Positions 8,380 through 16,752 of a stretch of 64,000 bases of DNA are shown here, in pieces. Under the pieces are notes generated by a model. The model saw only the letters and a program-made list of their open reading frames with translations, did not search any database and had not been told where the DNA came from. Position numbers and translations under genes: made by a program. The stretch is taken from contig NZ_JBOCEG010000005.1 of NCBI RefSeq assembly GCF_050586465.1, forward strand, positions 248,001-312,000. Direction: 5' to 3'. The stretch is from CAJXYS01 sp913063035 (GTDB lineage Bacteria; Pseudomonadota; Alphaproteobacteria; Rhodobacterales; Rhodobacteraceae). Each line of letters opens with the position of its first letter. Position 1 is the first letter of the stretch.

Positions 8380-9218
8380 GCGTTCAGAACCACCGAGCGC
8401 ACCGCGTCGTCGACCTCGGGGCGCTGTCCGAACCAGGTCTCGAAACCCGGCACCGCCTGGTGAATCAGCATGCCCAGCCCGTCGACCGTCTGGCAGCCAT
8501 GCGCCTGCGCCCGCTCGAGGAGACCGGTTCGAAGCGGTGTGTAGACGATATCGGTGACCAGCGCCGTGGTCGGCAGACCGGAGATATCGACGCTCAGCTC
8601 GGGCTTGCCCGTCATGCCCAGCGACGTGGTGTTCACCAGGGTCGCGGCCTCTTCCATGAACTCCGCCACGCGGGTCCAGTCGACCACCTTTATCCGGCCG
8701 CCGAAATGATCCTTGAGCATGTCCGACCGCGCCCGGGTCCGGTTCGTCAGGACGATCCGGGGCACGCCCTCGTTCAGCAAGGCCGAGATCACCGCCCGCG
8801 CCGCGCCGCCCGCGCCGAGAACGATGGCCGGGCCCGCGGCCGCCCGCCAGCCGGACGCGTTCTGCTTGAGATTGGCGACGAACCCGTAGCCGTCCGTGTT
8901 GTCGGCATGGATGCTGCCGTCGGCCCGGAACGTCAGCGTGTTCGCGGCGCCGATCAGCGCCGCCCGGTCCGATACGCTGTCGGCCAGCGTCACCGCGACT
9001 TCCTTGTGCGGGATGGTGATGTTGACCCCGCGAAAGCCCATCCGGGGCAAGGCGCGCAACACGTCGGAAAGATCCTCGGCCGCGACGGGCATCGGGATGT
9101 AATGACCCCTGATCCCGTAACGCCCGAGCCAGTGAGCGTGCAGCGCCGGCGATTTGCTGTGATGGATCGGCTGGCCGATAACGCCCGCCAGCGGGATCTG
9201 TTCGCCCTGCGCCGTCAT
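8376..9218 (-). CDS. aroE: Shikimate dehydrogenase (NADP+)
   Basis: A 280-residue enzyme of the shikimate pathway that reduces 3-dehydroshikimate to shikimate. The substrate site is shown by HSKSPALHAHW near residue 18 and by NITIPHKE with the catalytic Lys near 72. The NADP-binding fold begins VLGAGGAARAV and continues with LTNRTRARS, whose Arg residues favour NADP over NAD. NTTSLGM is also conserved. It overlaps maf upstream and coaE downstream by four bases each. Confidence 0.97.
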   Translation of the reverse strand: MTAQGEQIPLAGVIGQPIHHSKSPALHAHWLGRYGIRGHYIPMPVAAEDLSDVLRALPRMGFRGVNITIPHKEVAVTLADSVSDRAALIGAANTLTFRADGSIHADNTDGYGFVANLKQNASGWRAAAGPAIVLGAGGAARAVISALLNEGVPRIVLTNRTRARSDMLKDHFGGRIKVVDWTRVAEFMEEAATLVNTTSLGMTGKPELSVDISGLPTTALVTDIVYTPLRTGLLERAQAHGCQTVDGLGMLIHQAVPGFETWFGQRPEVDDAVRSVVLNA

Positions 9219-9814
9219 CCTTCCAGCACCCCCCGAGTGGTCAGATAGTTCAGGAGCGGCAACAGCGGCAGCCCCAGCACGGTGAAGTAATCACCATCGA
9301 CCTGCGCGAAGAGACGCACGCCCTCTTCCTCCAGCTTGTAAGCACCGACAGAGTCCAGCACGGATGCGCCCTGCCGGGCCAGGTAGTCCTGCAAATATGT
9401 ATCGGAAAACGGCCGCATGACCAGTCGCACCTGTCCGATATGCCGCCAGACCGGCTGTCCGTCCTCGTAAATCACCGCCGCCGACAGCAACATGTGACGC
9501 TTGCCGCGCAGCATCCGCAGCTGGTCCGCCGCCTCGTCGAGATCCGCGGGCTTGGCCAGGATCCGATCCTCGAACGCCAGCACCTGGTCGCAGCCGATGA
9601 CCAGCGCCGATGGCGACCGCGCCGCCCCGCGGCGCGCCTTGGCTTCGGCCAGGGCATCGGCGATATCGCGCGGCGGCGCGCCGTCGGCGGTGAGGCTGGC
9701 GCGGATCGCGTCTTCGTCCAGCCGGACCGGGTCCGCGGTGAACCGCACGCCGGCATTGGCCAAAAGGGTCTGGCGGATCGCCGATCCCGACGCCAGGACG
9801 ATCGGGCTGCTCAT
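9215..9814 (-). CDS. maf: Maf-family nucleotide pyrophosphatase
   Basis: A 199-residue protein starting at ATG 9814 with MSSPIVLASGSAIRQTLLANAG, the S-x-S-x-x-R signature of Maf proteins. It also has VIGCDQVLAFEDRILAKP and SVGAYKLEEEG. Family members hydrolyse dTTP/UTP or modified nucleoside triphosphates and act as house-cleaning enzymes; the E in the LEEEG region is a catalytic metal ligand. A 40-codon upstream extension is open but lacks Maf similarity and enters the probable origin. First gene of the minus-strand operon maf-aroE-coaE-dnaQ; its promoter must lie in the 9815-10250 gap. Confidence 0.93.
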   Translation of the reverse strand: MSSPIVLASGSAIRQTLLANAGVRFTADPVRLDEDAIRASLTADGAPPRDIADALAEAKARRGAARSPSALVIGCDQVLAFEDRILAKPADLDEAADQLRMLRGKRHMLLSAAVIYEDGQPVWRHIGQVRLVMRPFSDTYLQDYLARQGASVLDSVGAYKLEEEGVRLFAQVDGDYFTVLGLPLLPLLNYLTTRGVLEG

Positions 9815-9824
9815 GGGAAGACTC

Positions 9825-9833
9825 TGTGGATGA
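9825..9833 (-). promoter_or_regulatory. DnaA-box-like 9-mer
   Basis: The minus strand reads TCATCCACA, one mismatch from the TTATCCACA consensus. It lies 11 bp upstream of the maf start inside the candidate origin. Confidence 0.4.
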
Positions 9834-9926
9834 CTGGCATGCGAACCCCGGTACAAGAGGGGGCAACTGCGCCCCCTGACAGGGCATCGGCGAATTGCGC
9901 CCGCTATGTCAAGAAACCGACCCGGC

Positions 9927-9935
9927 TTATCCACC
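9927..9935 (+). promoter_or_regulatory. DnaA-box-like 9-mer
   Basis: TTATCCACC, one mismatch (last base) from the TTATCCACA consensus, central in the candidate origin. A GTGG follows immediately, giving a small CCAC/GTGG dyad. Confidence 0.5.
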
Positions 9936-10250
9936 GTGGGCGATATTTTTCCCGCCTGTGAGTCTCTCGCGCCATAGGCGGCATAGTCGGGGGCGGAACC
10001 CTAAAAACGGGCGTGACATCCACGGGGGTAAATTACTTAAACCATTGATTATAAGTCGTAATCTGGAACGATCCCCAAGGCTGTATAACCTTGTTCCCGC
10101 ACTGTCCAACCCCCGGTTCCCGCCATGTGGATCTGTGCAGAAGTCGGGAATTCCCACTCATCCCCAGCGCATACAACAACATCATCTTTTCAATTACTCT
10201 TTTATTCTTTTAAGGAAGGTCCGGACACCTGATCGCCAAGAGCTGAGAAA

Positions 10251-10700
10251 ATGACCGACTGGCTGGCCACGCTCTATCCCTGGACGAAATCCCTGCATGT
10301 GATCGCGGTGATCACCTGGATGGCCGGGATCTTCTACCTGCCCCGGCTGTTCGTCTATCACACCGAACGTGCGTCGGAGGGACCCGCGCTGACCGGAACG
10401 CTCGAGGTGATGGAATCCAAGCTGCTGCGTCTCATCATGAACCCGGCGATGATCGCCACCTGGGTCTTCGGTCTGGCCCTGGTGTTCACGCCCGGCATCG
10501 TGGACTGGGGCATGATCTGGCCCTGGGCCAAGGCGGCGGCGGTGATCGCGATGACCTGGTTTCACCACTGGCTCGGGCTGCGGCGGAAGGAACTGGCCGC
10601 GGGAACCTGCACGGTCTCGGGGCGTGGCTTCCGGATGATGAACGAGCTTCCGACGCTCCTGATGATCGTCATCGTGATCGCGGTGATCGTCAAATTCTGA
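10251..10700 (+). CDS. hemJ: Protoporphyrinogen IX oxidase HemJ (UPF0093)
   Basis: A 149-residue protein with four predicted transmembrane segments. It carries the family signature KSLHVIAVITWMAGIFYLPRLFVYH; the conserved His in SLHV and the Lys in LEVMESKLLRLIMNP are required in characterised HemJ proteins. It oxidises protoporphyrinogen IX to protoporphyrin IX for heme and chlorophyll synthesis. The upstream Shine-Dalgarno is weak (GCTGAGAAA). Alphaproteobacteria often have hemE or hemJ at the origin-proximal side, matching its place beside the candidate oriC. The rho gene follows after 140 bases. Confidence 0.93.
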   Translation: MTDWLATLYPWTKSLHVIAVITWMAGIFYLPRLFVYHTERASEGPALTGTLEVMESKLLRLIMNPAMIATWVFGLALVFTPGIVDWGMIWPWAKAAAVIAMTWFHHWLGLRRKELAAGTCTVSGRGFRMMNELPTLLMIVIVIAVIVKF

Positions 10701-10708
10701 AGCTGCGT

Positions 10709-10736
10709 TTGACAGGCAGACGCCCGAGGGTGTAAA
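10709..10736 (+). promoter_or_regulatory. Candidate promoter of rho
   Basis: TTGACA (10709-10714) followed after 16 bases by TGTAAA (10731-10736), in the 140-bp gap between hemJ and rho. The -35 is perfect; the -10 matches 4 of 6. Initiation here would give a leader of about 95 nt that includes the 18-bp palindrome at 10790. Confidence 0.45.
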
Positions 10737-10789
10737 GCAGCGGCGTCCGGCCGTCCGGCCATGACGCCAATCCAGAATATCGCTCCCGT

Positions 10790-10807
10790 CGAAGGCCATG
10801 GCCTTCG
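10790..10807. repeat. Perfect 18-bp palindrome in rho leader
   Basis: CGAAGGCCATGGCCTTCG is fully self-complementary and lies 34 bp before the rho start codon. In RNA it could fold as a short-looped hairpin. It has no T-tract, so it is not a standard terminator; a role in Rho autoregulation or as a protein-binding operator is possible but unproven. Confidence 0.6.
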
Positions 10808-10840
10808 GGTGACGCAATTCCCCGTATCCAGGCGAGACCT

Positions 10841-12112
10841 ATGTCCGAAAATCAACTTTTCCTGTCCGATCTCAAGGCACAAAGCCCGGCCGAGCTGCTG
10901 GCACAGGCCGAAGAGCTGGAAATCGAAGCCGCGTCCTCGATGCGCAAGGGCGACATGATGTTCGCCATCCTGAAGGCCCGCGCGGAAGAAGGCTGGGAGA
11001 TTTCCGGCGACGGCGTGCTCGAAGTGATGCAGGACGGTTTCGGCTTTCTGCGCTCGCCCGAGGCGAACTACCTTCCCGGTCCGGACGACATCTATGTCAG
11101 CCCGGATGTGATCCGCCAGTTCGCGCTGCGCACCGGTGACACGGTGGAGGGCGTGATCCGCGCCCCGCGCGAGAACGAGCGGTATTTCGGGATTACCAAG
11201 GTCACGAAGATCAATTTCGAAGATCCCGAGAACGCGCGCCACAAGGTGCATTTCGACAACCTGACGCCGCTCTACCCCGATGAGCGCCTGACCATGGAAA
11301 TCGACGATCCGACGATCAAGGATCGCTCGGCCCGCGTGATCGACCTGGTCGCGCCCATCGGCAAGGGCCAGCGGAGCCTGATCGTCGCACCGCCGCGGAC
11401 CGGTAAGACCGTGCTGTTGCAAAACATCGCCCATTCGATCGAGCGCAATCATCCCGAGTGCTACCTGATCGTCCTGCTGATCGACGAGCGCCCGGAAGAG
11501 GTGACCGACATGCAGCGGAACGTGAAGGGCGAGGTAATCTCCTCGACCTTCGACGAACCTGCCACGCGCCACGTCGCGGTGTCGGAGATGGTGATCGAGA
11601 AGGCCAAGCGCCTCGTCGAACACAAGCGGGACGTCGTGATCCTGCTCGACTCGATCACGCGCCTGGGCCGCGCCTACAACACGGTGGTGCCGTCCTCGGG
11701 CAAGGTTCTGACCGGGGGCGTGGACGCCAATGCGCTGCAACGGCCCAAGCGTTTCTTCGGGGCGGCCCGGAACATCGAGGAGGGCGGCTCGCTCACCATC
11801 GTCTCGACGGCGCTGATCGACACCGGCTCGCGCATGGACGAGGTGATTTTCGAAGAGTTCAAGGGCACCGGCAACTCGGAACTGATCCTCGACCGCAAGG
11901 TGGCCGACAAGCGTGTCTTCCCGGCGATAGACATTCTCAAATCCGGCACACGGAAAGAGGAACTCCTTGTTCCCAAAGGAGATTTGCAGAAAATGTTCGT
12001 TCTGCGGCGGATCCTGAACCCGATGGGCGTGACCGACGCGATCGAGTTCCTGCTGTCGAAACTGAAGCAGACGAAGACCAACGACGAGTTCTTCGACTCC
12101 ATGAACACCTAA
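10841..12112 (+). CDS. rho: Transcription termination factor Rho
   Basis: A 423-residue RNA helicase that loads on C-rich nascent RNA and releases RNA polymerase. The N-terminal domain carries the RNA-binding cold-shock-like fold (EVMQDGFGFLRSPEANYLPGPDDIYVS). The ATPase P-loop APPRTGKT is at 183-190, followed by LLIDERPEEVTDM and LLDSITRLGRAYN (Walker B region) and the secondary RNA-binding Q-loop/R-loop. Length is normal without the long insertions found in actinobacteria. It begins the run rho-mnmE-mnmG-rsmG-parAB. Confidence 0.98.
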   Translation: MSENQLFLSDLKAQSPAELLAQAEELEIEAASSMRKGDMMFAILKARAEEGWEISGDGVLEVMQDGFGFLRSPEANYLPGPDDIYVSPDVIRQFALRTGDTVEGVIRAPRENERYFGITKVTKINFEDPENARHKVHFDNLTPLYPDERLTMEIDDPTIKDRSARVIDLVAPIGKGQRSLIVAPPRTGKTVLLQNIAHSIERNHPECYLIVLLIDERPEEVTDMQRNVKGEVISSTFDEPATRHVAVSEMVIEKAKRLVEHKRDVVILLDSITRLGRAYNTVVPSSGKVLTGGVDANALQRPKRFFGAARNIEEGGSLTIVSTALIDTGSRMDEVIFEEFKGTGNSELILDRKVADKRVFPAIDILKSGTRKEELLVPKGDLQKMFVLRRILNPMGVTDAIEFLLSKLKQTKTNDEFFDSMNT

Positions 12113-12146
12113 GCGTCGCCGGTCCGGCGCCGGGGGCGCGAGACCC

Positions 12147-13439
12147 ATGGATACGATCTACGCATTGGCAAGTGCCCGCGGCAAGGCGGGGGTCGCGGTG
12201 ATCCGCCTGTCGGGCCCCGCGGCACAGGATGCCGCGCGCCGGCTCTGTGGATCCCTGCCGCCGGCCCGGAAGGCCGGCCTGCGGACCCTGTGCGACGCAT
12301 CCGGTGCACATCTCGACGAAGCGCTGGTGCTGGCCTTCGAGACCGGCGCAAGCTTTACCGGCGAGCCGGTCGTGGAATTCCACCTGCACGGCAGCCCGGC
12401 AATCGTCAGGGCCGTTCTGCGCGAGCTTGGCTCCCAGCAGGGGGTGCGCCTGGCCGATCCGGGGGAATTCACGCGGCGGGCATTGATGAACGGGCGCCTG
12501 GACCTCGCCCAGGTCGAGGGCCTGGGTGATCTCATCGAGGCGGAAACGGAGGCGCAGCGGCGCCAGGCGCTCCGTGTCCTCGAGGGTGCGCTGGGCGCGC
12601 TGGCCGAAGGCTGGCGATCCCGGCTGATCCGCGCGGCGGCATTGTTGGAGGCCACGATCGACTTCGCCGACGAAGACGTCCCGGTCGACGTCACGCCCGA
12701 GGTGCTGGATCTCGTGGACGGCGTCGCGGCCGATCTAAAGGCCGAGGCCGCCGGGGCCCGGGTTTCCGAACGCATCCGCGACGGGTTCGAGGTCGCGATC
12801 GTGGGTCCGCCCAATGCCGGGAAGTCCACCCTGTTGAACGCGCTGGCCGGCCGGGAGGCGGCGATCACGTCGGAAATCGCGGGCACGACACGTGACGTGA
12901 TCGAGGTCCGCATGGATCTGCACGGCTTGCCTGTTACCATATTGGACACTGCAGGCCTGCGTGAGACACAAGATGTAGTAGAAGGGATCGGGATTGAACG
13001 TGCCGTGACGCGCGCGCGGGAGGCCGATCTCCGGGTGTTTCTCGGCGTGGGCGAGGCCGGGTTTTCAGGGCTTGAACCCGGCGGGGACGACATTCTCGTC
13101 GCGGCCAAGGCCGACCTGGGGGCCGCTGACCGGGGCCTTCCGGTGTCGGGCAAGACGGGCGCGGGTCTTGCGGCGCTGATCGACAGGATTACATCCATTC
13201 TCGAAAACCGGGCCTCCGGTGCGGCGACAGCGACCCATGAGCGTCACCGGCTGGCGATCGAGTCTGCCCTTGGGGCTATGGAATCGGCCCGGAGTGAAGT
13301 ATGTAGGGGCCCGGACAGGGCAGAATTCGCGGCAGAGGAGCTGCGCCGGGCGATCCGGGCGCTGGACTCGCTGATCGGCCGGGTGGATGTCGAACACCTG
13401 CTGGACGAGATCTTTGCCAGTTTCTGCCTGGGAAAATGA
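12147..13439 (+). CDS. mnmE: tRNA modification GTPase MnmE
   Basis: A 430-residue enzyme that, with MnmG, installs carboxymethylaminomethyl groups at C5 of wobble uridines in tRNA. The N-terminal folate-binding domain contains FTGEPVVEFHLHGSPAIV. The inserted G domain has G1 GPPNAGKS at 220-227, the AGTTRD switch I, and DTAGLRE (G3). The C-terminal helical domain ends in the catalytic CLGK, the CxGK motif. It lies 34 bp after rho and is separated from mnmG by a few bases that contain parS. Confidence 0.97.
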   Translation: MDTIYALASARGKAGVAVIRLSGPAAQDAARRLCGSLPPARKAGLRTLCDASGAHLDEALVLAFETGASFTGEPVVEFHLHGSPAIVRAVLRELGSQQGVRLADPGEFTRRALMNGRLDLAQVEGLGDLIEAETEAQRRQALRVLEGALGALAEGWRSRLIRAAALLEATIDFADEDVPVDVTPEVLDLVDGVAADLKAEAAGARVSERIRDGFEVAIVGPPNAGKSTLLNALAGREAAITSEIAGTTRDVIEVRMDLHGLPVTILDTAGLRETQDVVEGIGIERAVTRAREADLRVFLGVGEAGFSGLEPGGDDILVAAKADLGAADRGLPVSGKTGAGLAALIDRITSILENRASGAATATHERHRLAIESALGAMESARSEVCRGPDRAEFAAEELRRAIRALDSLIGRVDVEHLLDEIFASFCLGK

Positions 13440-13442
13440 GGA

Positions 13443-15317
13443 TTGTTTCACGTGAAACATGATTTCGACGTGGTTGTGATCGGCGGCGGGCACGCCGGAA
13501 CGGACGCGGCGCATGCCGCGGCCCGGATGGGCGCGCGCACCGCGCTGGTCACTCTGCGCTTCGACTCCATCGGGGTGATGAGCTGCAACCCGGCCATCGG
13601 GGGCCTTGGCAAGGGCCATCTGGTCCGCGAGATCGACGCGCTGGACGGCGTCATGGGGCGCGTTGCGGACAAGGCCGGTATCCAGTTCCGGCTGCTGAAC
13701 CGCCGCAAGGGTCCCGCGGTGCAGGGCCCGCGGGCGCAATCCGACCGCAAGATATACCGCACGGAGATGCAGCGCGAGATCGCGGCGACGCCGGGATTGA
13801 CCGTGGTCGAGGGCGAAGCGACGGATTTCGTGATGCAGGGCGATCGCGTCGCAGGCGTGGCGCTGGCCGATGGCAGCCGGCTTTCCGCCGGGGCCGTGGT
13901 GCTGACCACCGGGACCTTTCTGCGCGGCGTCATCCATATCGGCGACGTCTCGCGCCCGGGCGGGCGCATGGGCGACAAGCCCGCGATCCGGCTTGCCGAG
14001 AGGATCGATTCCTTCGATCTGCCGCTGGGACGGTTGAAAACGGGCACGCCACCGCGCCTCGACGGCCGAACCATCGACTGGGACAGCCTCGAGGCCCAGC
14101 CTGGAGACGAAAATCCGGTGATGTTCTCCTTCCTGTCGGACCGGCCCTTCGTCCGGCAGGTGTCCTGCGCGATCACCCACACGAATTCCCGAACCCACGA
14201 GATCATTCGCCGCAACCTTGAAAAATCGGCGATGTATGGCGGCCATATCGAGGGCGTGGGCCCCCGGTACTGCCCGTCCATCGAGGACAAGATCGTGCGC
14301 TTTGCCGAGAAGGACTCGCACCAGATCTTCCTGGAACCGGAGGGGCTGGACGACACCACGGTCTATCCTAACGGGATCTCGACATCGCTGCCCGAGGCCG
14401 TGCAGGAAGACTATGTGCGCTCGATCGCCGGGCTTGAGAGTGCCCGCATCGTGCAACCGGGCTACGCGATCGAGTATGATTACGTCGATCCCCGCGCCTT
14501 GGCGCCGACGCTGGCGGTCAAGTCCGTGCCCGGTCTTTACCTGGCCGGCCAGATCAACGGGACCACGGGTTACGAGGAGGCCGCGGCACAAGGTGTTGTG
14601 GCCGGTCTGAATGCGGCACGCGAGATACAGGGGCGAGAGCCCGTCATTTTCAGCCGCGCCGACTCCTATATCGGCGTCATGGTCGACGATCTCGTAACGC
14701 GCGGTGTGACCGAGCCGTACCGGATGTTCACCTCGCGGGCGGAGTTCCGGCTGTCGCTGCGGGCGGACAATGCCGATCAGCGGCTGACTCCGCTGGGCCT
14801 GTCGCTCGGTTGCGTGGGATCCGAGCGCCGGGTGGCCTTCGAGACCAAGATGGCGGAGCTCGACGCGGCCCGAACCACGCTCGAAGCGCACAGCCTCACC
14901 CCGAAAGAGGCGCGGTCGGCCGGGCTGAAGGTCGGCGAGGACGGCACGCGCCGGACCGGGATGGATCTCCTGGCCTTTCCGGACATCGATTTCGCGCGCC
15001 TTGCCGAGGTCTGGCCGGCGCTCGAGGATATCGCGCCCGAGATCCGCAGGCAGGTGGAGCGCGACGCGCTTTACGCGCAATACATCGAACGCCAGAAAAA
15101 CGACGTGGCTGCGTTGCAGAGGGACGAGGCCCAGGCGATTCCGGCGGATTTCGATTACGCGGCGGTCAACGGGCTGTCCCACGAACTGCGCGGCAAGCTC
15201 GAACAGGTCCGGCCCCTGACGCTGGGGCAGGCCGGCCGGATCGACGGGATGACGCCCGCGGCGCTGACCCTGATCCTGTCGCGGCTTCGGCAGAACGCGG
15301 CCCGTCGCAGCGCATGA
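13443..15317 (+). CDS. mnmG: tRNA uridine-5-carboxymethylaminomethyl modification enzyme MnmG (GidA)
   Basis: A 624-residue FAD enzyme, partner of MnmE. The dinucleotide-binding fold is VVVIGGGHAGTDAAHAAARMGA near residue 10. MSCNPAIGGLGKGHLVREIDALDG and KTGTPPRLDGRTIDW are hallmark motifs. The start is uncertain: TTG 13443 (MFHVKHDF) or GTG 13452. Either way a perfect parS covers the first codons, so the residues FHVK are dictated by parS. The stop overlaps rsmG by four bases (ATGA). Confidence 0.96.
   Translation: MFHVKHDFDVVVIGGGHAGTDAAHAAARMGARTALVTLRFDSIGVMSCNPAIGGLGKGHLVREIDALDGVMGRVADKAGIQFRLLNRRKGPAVQGPRAQSDRKIYRTEMQREIAATPGLTVVEGEATDFVMQGDRVAGVALADGSRLSAGAVVLTTGTFLRGVIHIGDVSRPGGRMGDKPAIRLAERIDSFDLPLGRLKTGTPPRLDGRTIDWDSLEAQPGDENPVMFSFLSDRPFVRQVSCAITHTNSRTHEIIRRNLEKSAMYGGHIEGVGPRYCPSIEDKIVRFAEKDSHQIFLEPEGLDDTTVYPNGISTSLPEAVQEDYVRSIAGLESARIVQPGYAIEYDYVDPRALAPTLAVKSVPGLYLAGQINGTTGYEEAAAQGVVAGLNAAREIQGREPVIFSRADSYIGVMVDDLVTRGVTEPYRMFTSRAEFRLSLRADNADQRLTPLGLSLGCVGSERRVAFETKMAELDAARTTLEAHSLTPKEARSAGLKVGEDGTRRTGMDLLAFPDIDFARLAEVWPALEDIAPEIRRQVERDALYAQYIERQKNDVAALQRDEAQAIPADFDYAAVNGLSHELRGKLEQVRPLTLGQAGRIDGMTPAALTLILSRLRQNAARRSA
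13444..13459. promoter_or_regulatory. parS centromere site 1
   Basis: TGTTTCACGTGAAACA is a perfect match to the 16-bp palindromic ParB-binding consensus. It covers the mnmG start, about 3.3 kb from the parB gene. ParB bound here nucleates the partition complex for chromosome origin segregation. Confidence 0.95.
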
Positions 15318-15934
15318 GCCGCGACGCCTTTCTGGCCGCGCGCGATGTTTCACGTGAAACACTGGAGCGTCTGGATATCTACGCGGCCTTGCTGGCCAAG
15401 TGGAACCCGGCAATCAATCTCGTCTCCAGGGCCAGCCTCGCGGATCTCTGGACGCGCCATTTCCTTGATTCCGCACAGCTTTTCGACCTCGCGCCGGGGC
15501 AGGCGCAGCGCTGGGCCGATCTCGGATCCGGGGGCGGATTTCCCGGGATGATCGTTGCGATCCTCGCCGCGGCGGAACGGCCCGGGTTTTCCGTCACCCT
15601 TGTCGAGAGCGATGCACGCAAATCGGCCTTCCTGGTCCGGGCCGCGCAGGAAACCGGCATCGCCGTGGACATTCGCACGGCGCGCGCCGAGTCGCTGCCG
15701 AGCCTGCAGGCGGATGTCGTCTCGGCACGTGCCCTGGCCCCCCTATTGCGGTTGTTACCCTTGGCGCAACAACATCTGGTAGAAGGCGGCGTGGCGCTTC
15801 TCCCGAAAGGGGCCCAGCATGCGCAAGAGATCGCGGCGGCCCTTGAAACCTGGCGCTTCGAGGTTCAGAAATATCCAAGCCGCACCGACAGCGCAGGCGT
15901 CATTCTCAAGATCGGAGGCATCAGCCGTGTCTGA
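15314..15934 (+). CDS. rsmG: 16S rRNA (guanine-N7) methyltransferase RsmG (GidB)
   Basis: A 206-residue SAM-dependent methyltransferase that modifies G527 of 16S rRNA, loss of which gives low-level streptomycin resistance. The SAM site is DLGSGGGFPG near residue 74, followed by LVESDARKSAFL. The early residues DVSRETLERL are encoded by a perfect parS site. NPAINLVSR is also a family signature. It overlaps mnmG at its start and parA at its end (GTGTCTGA), so the whole segment is tightly packed. Confidence 0.96.
   Translation: MSRDAFLAARDVSRETLERLDIYAALLAKWNPAINLVSRASLADLWTRHFLDSAQLFDLAPGQAQRWADLGSGGGFPGMIVAILAAAERPGFSVTLVESDARKSAFLVRAAQETGIAVDIRTARAESLPSLQADVVSARALAPLLRLLPLAQQHLVEGGVALLPKGAQHAQEIAAALETWRFEVQKYPSRTDSAGVILKIGGISRV
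15346..15361. promoter_or_regulatory. parS centromere site 2
   Basis: A second perfect TGTTTCACGTGAAACA, 1.9 kb from the first and inside the rsmG coding sequence (codons 11-16, read as D-V-S-R-E-T). The site lies about 0.6 kb from the parA start. Confidence 0.95.
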
Positions 15935-16739
15935 GTCCGGAACGGGCCGTCGGCCCAGAATCATCGCGGTCGCGAACCAGAAGGGCGGGGTGGGCAAGAC
16001 CACGACGGCCATCAACCTGGGCACCGCGCTGGCCGAGGCGGGGAAACGGGTGCTGCTGCTGGATATCGATCCGCAGGGCAACGCCTCGACCGGCCTTGGT
16101 GTCGATCTCGACCGGCGGCGCATGACAACCTACGACCTGCTGCTGGAAGAGGCCGCGATCGAGTCGGTCGTGCAGGAAACCGATGTCGAGAATCTCTGTA
16201 TCGCGCCGGCGACCACAGACCTCAGCTCGGCCGATGTGGAGCTCGTCTCCAAGGAGCGGCGTGTCTTCCTGCTGCGCAACGCGTTGCGCCAACAGGCGCT
16301 GTCGACATACGGATTCGACTATATCTTGATCGACTGTCCGCCATCTCTCAACATGTTGACGGTCAACGCGATGGTTGCGGCCCATTCCGTGCTGGTGCCC
16401 CTGCAATGCGAATTCTTCGCGCTCGAGGGGCTGTCGCAACTGATGCTGACGGTTCGCGAGGTCCGGCAGACGGCCAATGCCAACCTGCGGATCGAGGGCG
16501 TCGTCCTGACGATGTATGACAGCCGTAACAACCTGTCCCGGCAGGTCGAATCGGATGCCCGCGACACGCTGGGCGAACTGGTCTTCAAGACCGTCATCCC
16601 GCGCAACGTCCGTCTGAGCGAGGCGCCCTCCTTCGCGATGCCGGCGCTGATGTACGACACGCAGTCCAAGGGCAGCCAGGCCTATCGCGCCCTTGCCAAA
16701 GAGCTGCTCGACAAGCACGCCGCTGCGGTCGCGGCCTGA
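15927..16739 (+). CDS. parA: Chromosome partitioning ATPase ParA
   Basis: A 270-residue Walker-type ATPase that binds nucleoid DNA and pulls ParB-parS complexes. The deviant Walker A KGGVGKTT is at 19-26, then LLDIDPQGNASTGLG and DYILIDCPPSLNMLTVNAM. GTG 15927 is chosen because GGAGG-like CGGAGG (15913-15918) precedes it and the protein then starts VSESGTGRRPRIIAVANQ as in relatives. The start lies within the end of rsmG. parB follows after 13 bases. Confidence 0.97.
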   Translation: MSESGTGRRPRIIAVANQKGGVGKTTTAINLGTALAEAGKRVLLLDIDPQGNASTGLGVDLDRRRMTTYDLLLEEAAIESVVQETDVENLCIAPATTDLSSADVELVSKERRVFLLRNALRQQALSTYGFDYILIDCPPSLNMLTVNAMVAAHSVLVPLQCEFFALEGLSQLMLTVREVRQTANANLRIEGVVLTMYDSRNNLSRQVESDARDTLGELVFKTVIPRNVRLSEAPSFAMPALMYDTQSKGSQAYRALAKELLDKHAAAVAA

Positions 16740-16752
16740 CGAAGGGGTGGGA

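Larger units (their letters stand above)
9815..10250. other. Probable chromosomal replication origin (oriC) region
   Basis: This 436-bp gap has no credible gene. Genes diverge from it: maf-aroE-coaE-dnaQ leave leftwards and hemJ-rho-mnmE-mnmG-rsmG-parA-parB rightwards. In Caulobacter and other alphaproteobacteria the origin sits near homologues of several of these genes. The gap is much more AT-rich than its surroundings at 10029-10062 and 10171-10216, possible unwinding segments. It has a DnaA-box-like TTATCCACC at 9927-9935, TCATCCACA (minus) at 9825-9833, and a weaker one at 10126-10134. A 7-bp hairpin lies at 9858-9877. Two parS sites lie 3 to 5 kb away. The maf and hemJ promoters must also be here. 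Confidence 0.6.

Noticed and set aside
13065..15413. A 782-codon minus-strand frame over mnmG
   Set aside because: Antisense shadow of mnmE/mnmG; no recognisable domain, and mnmG is certain.
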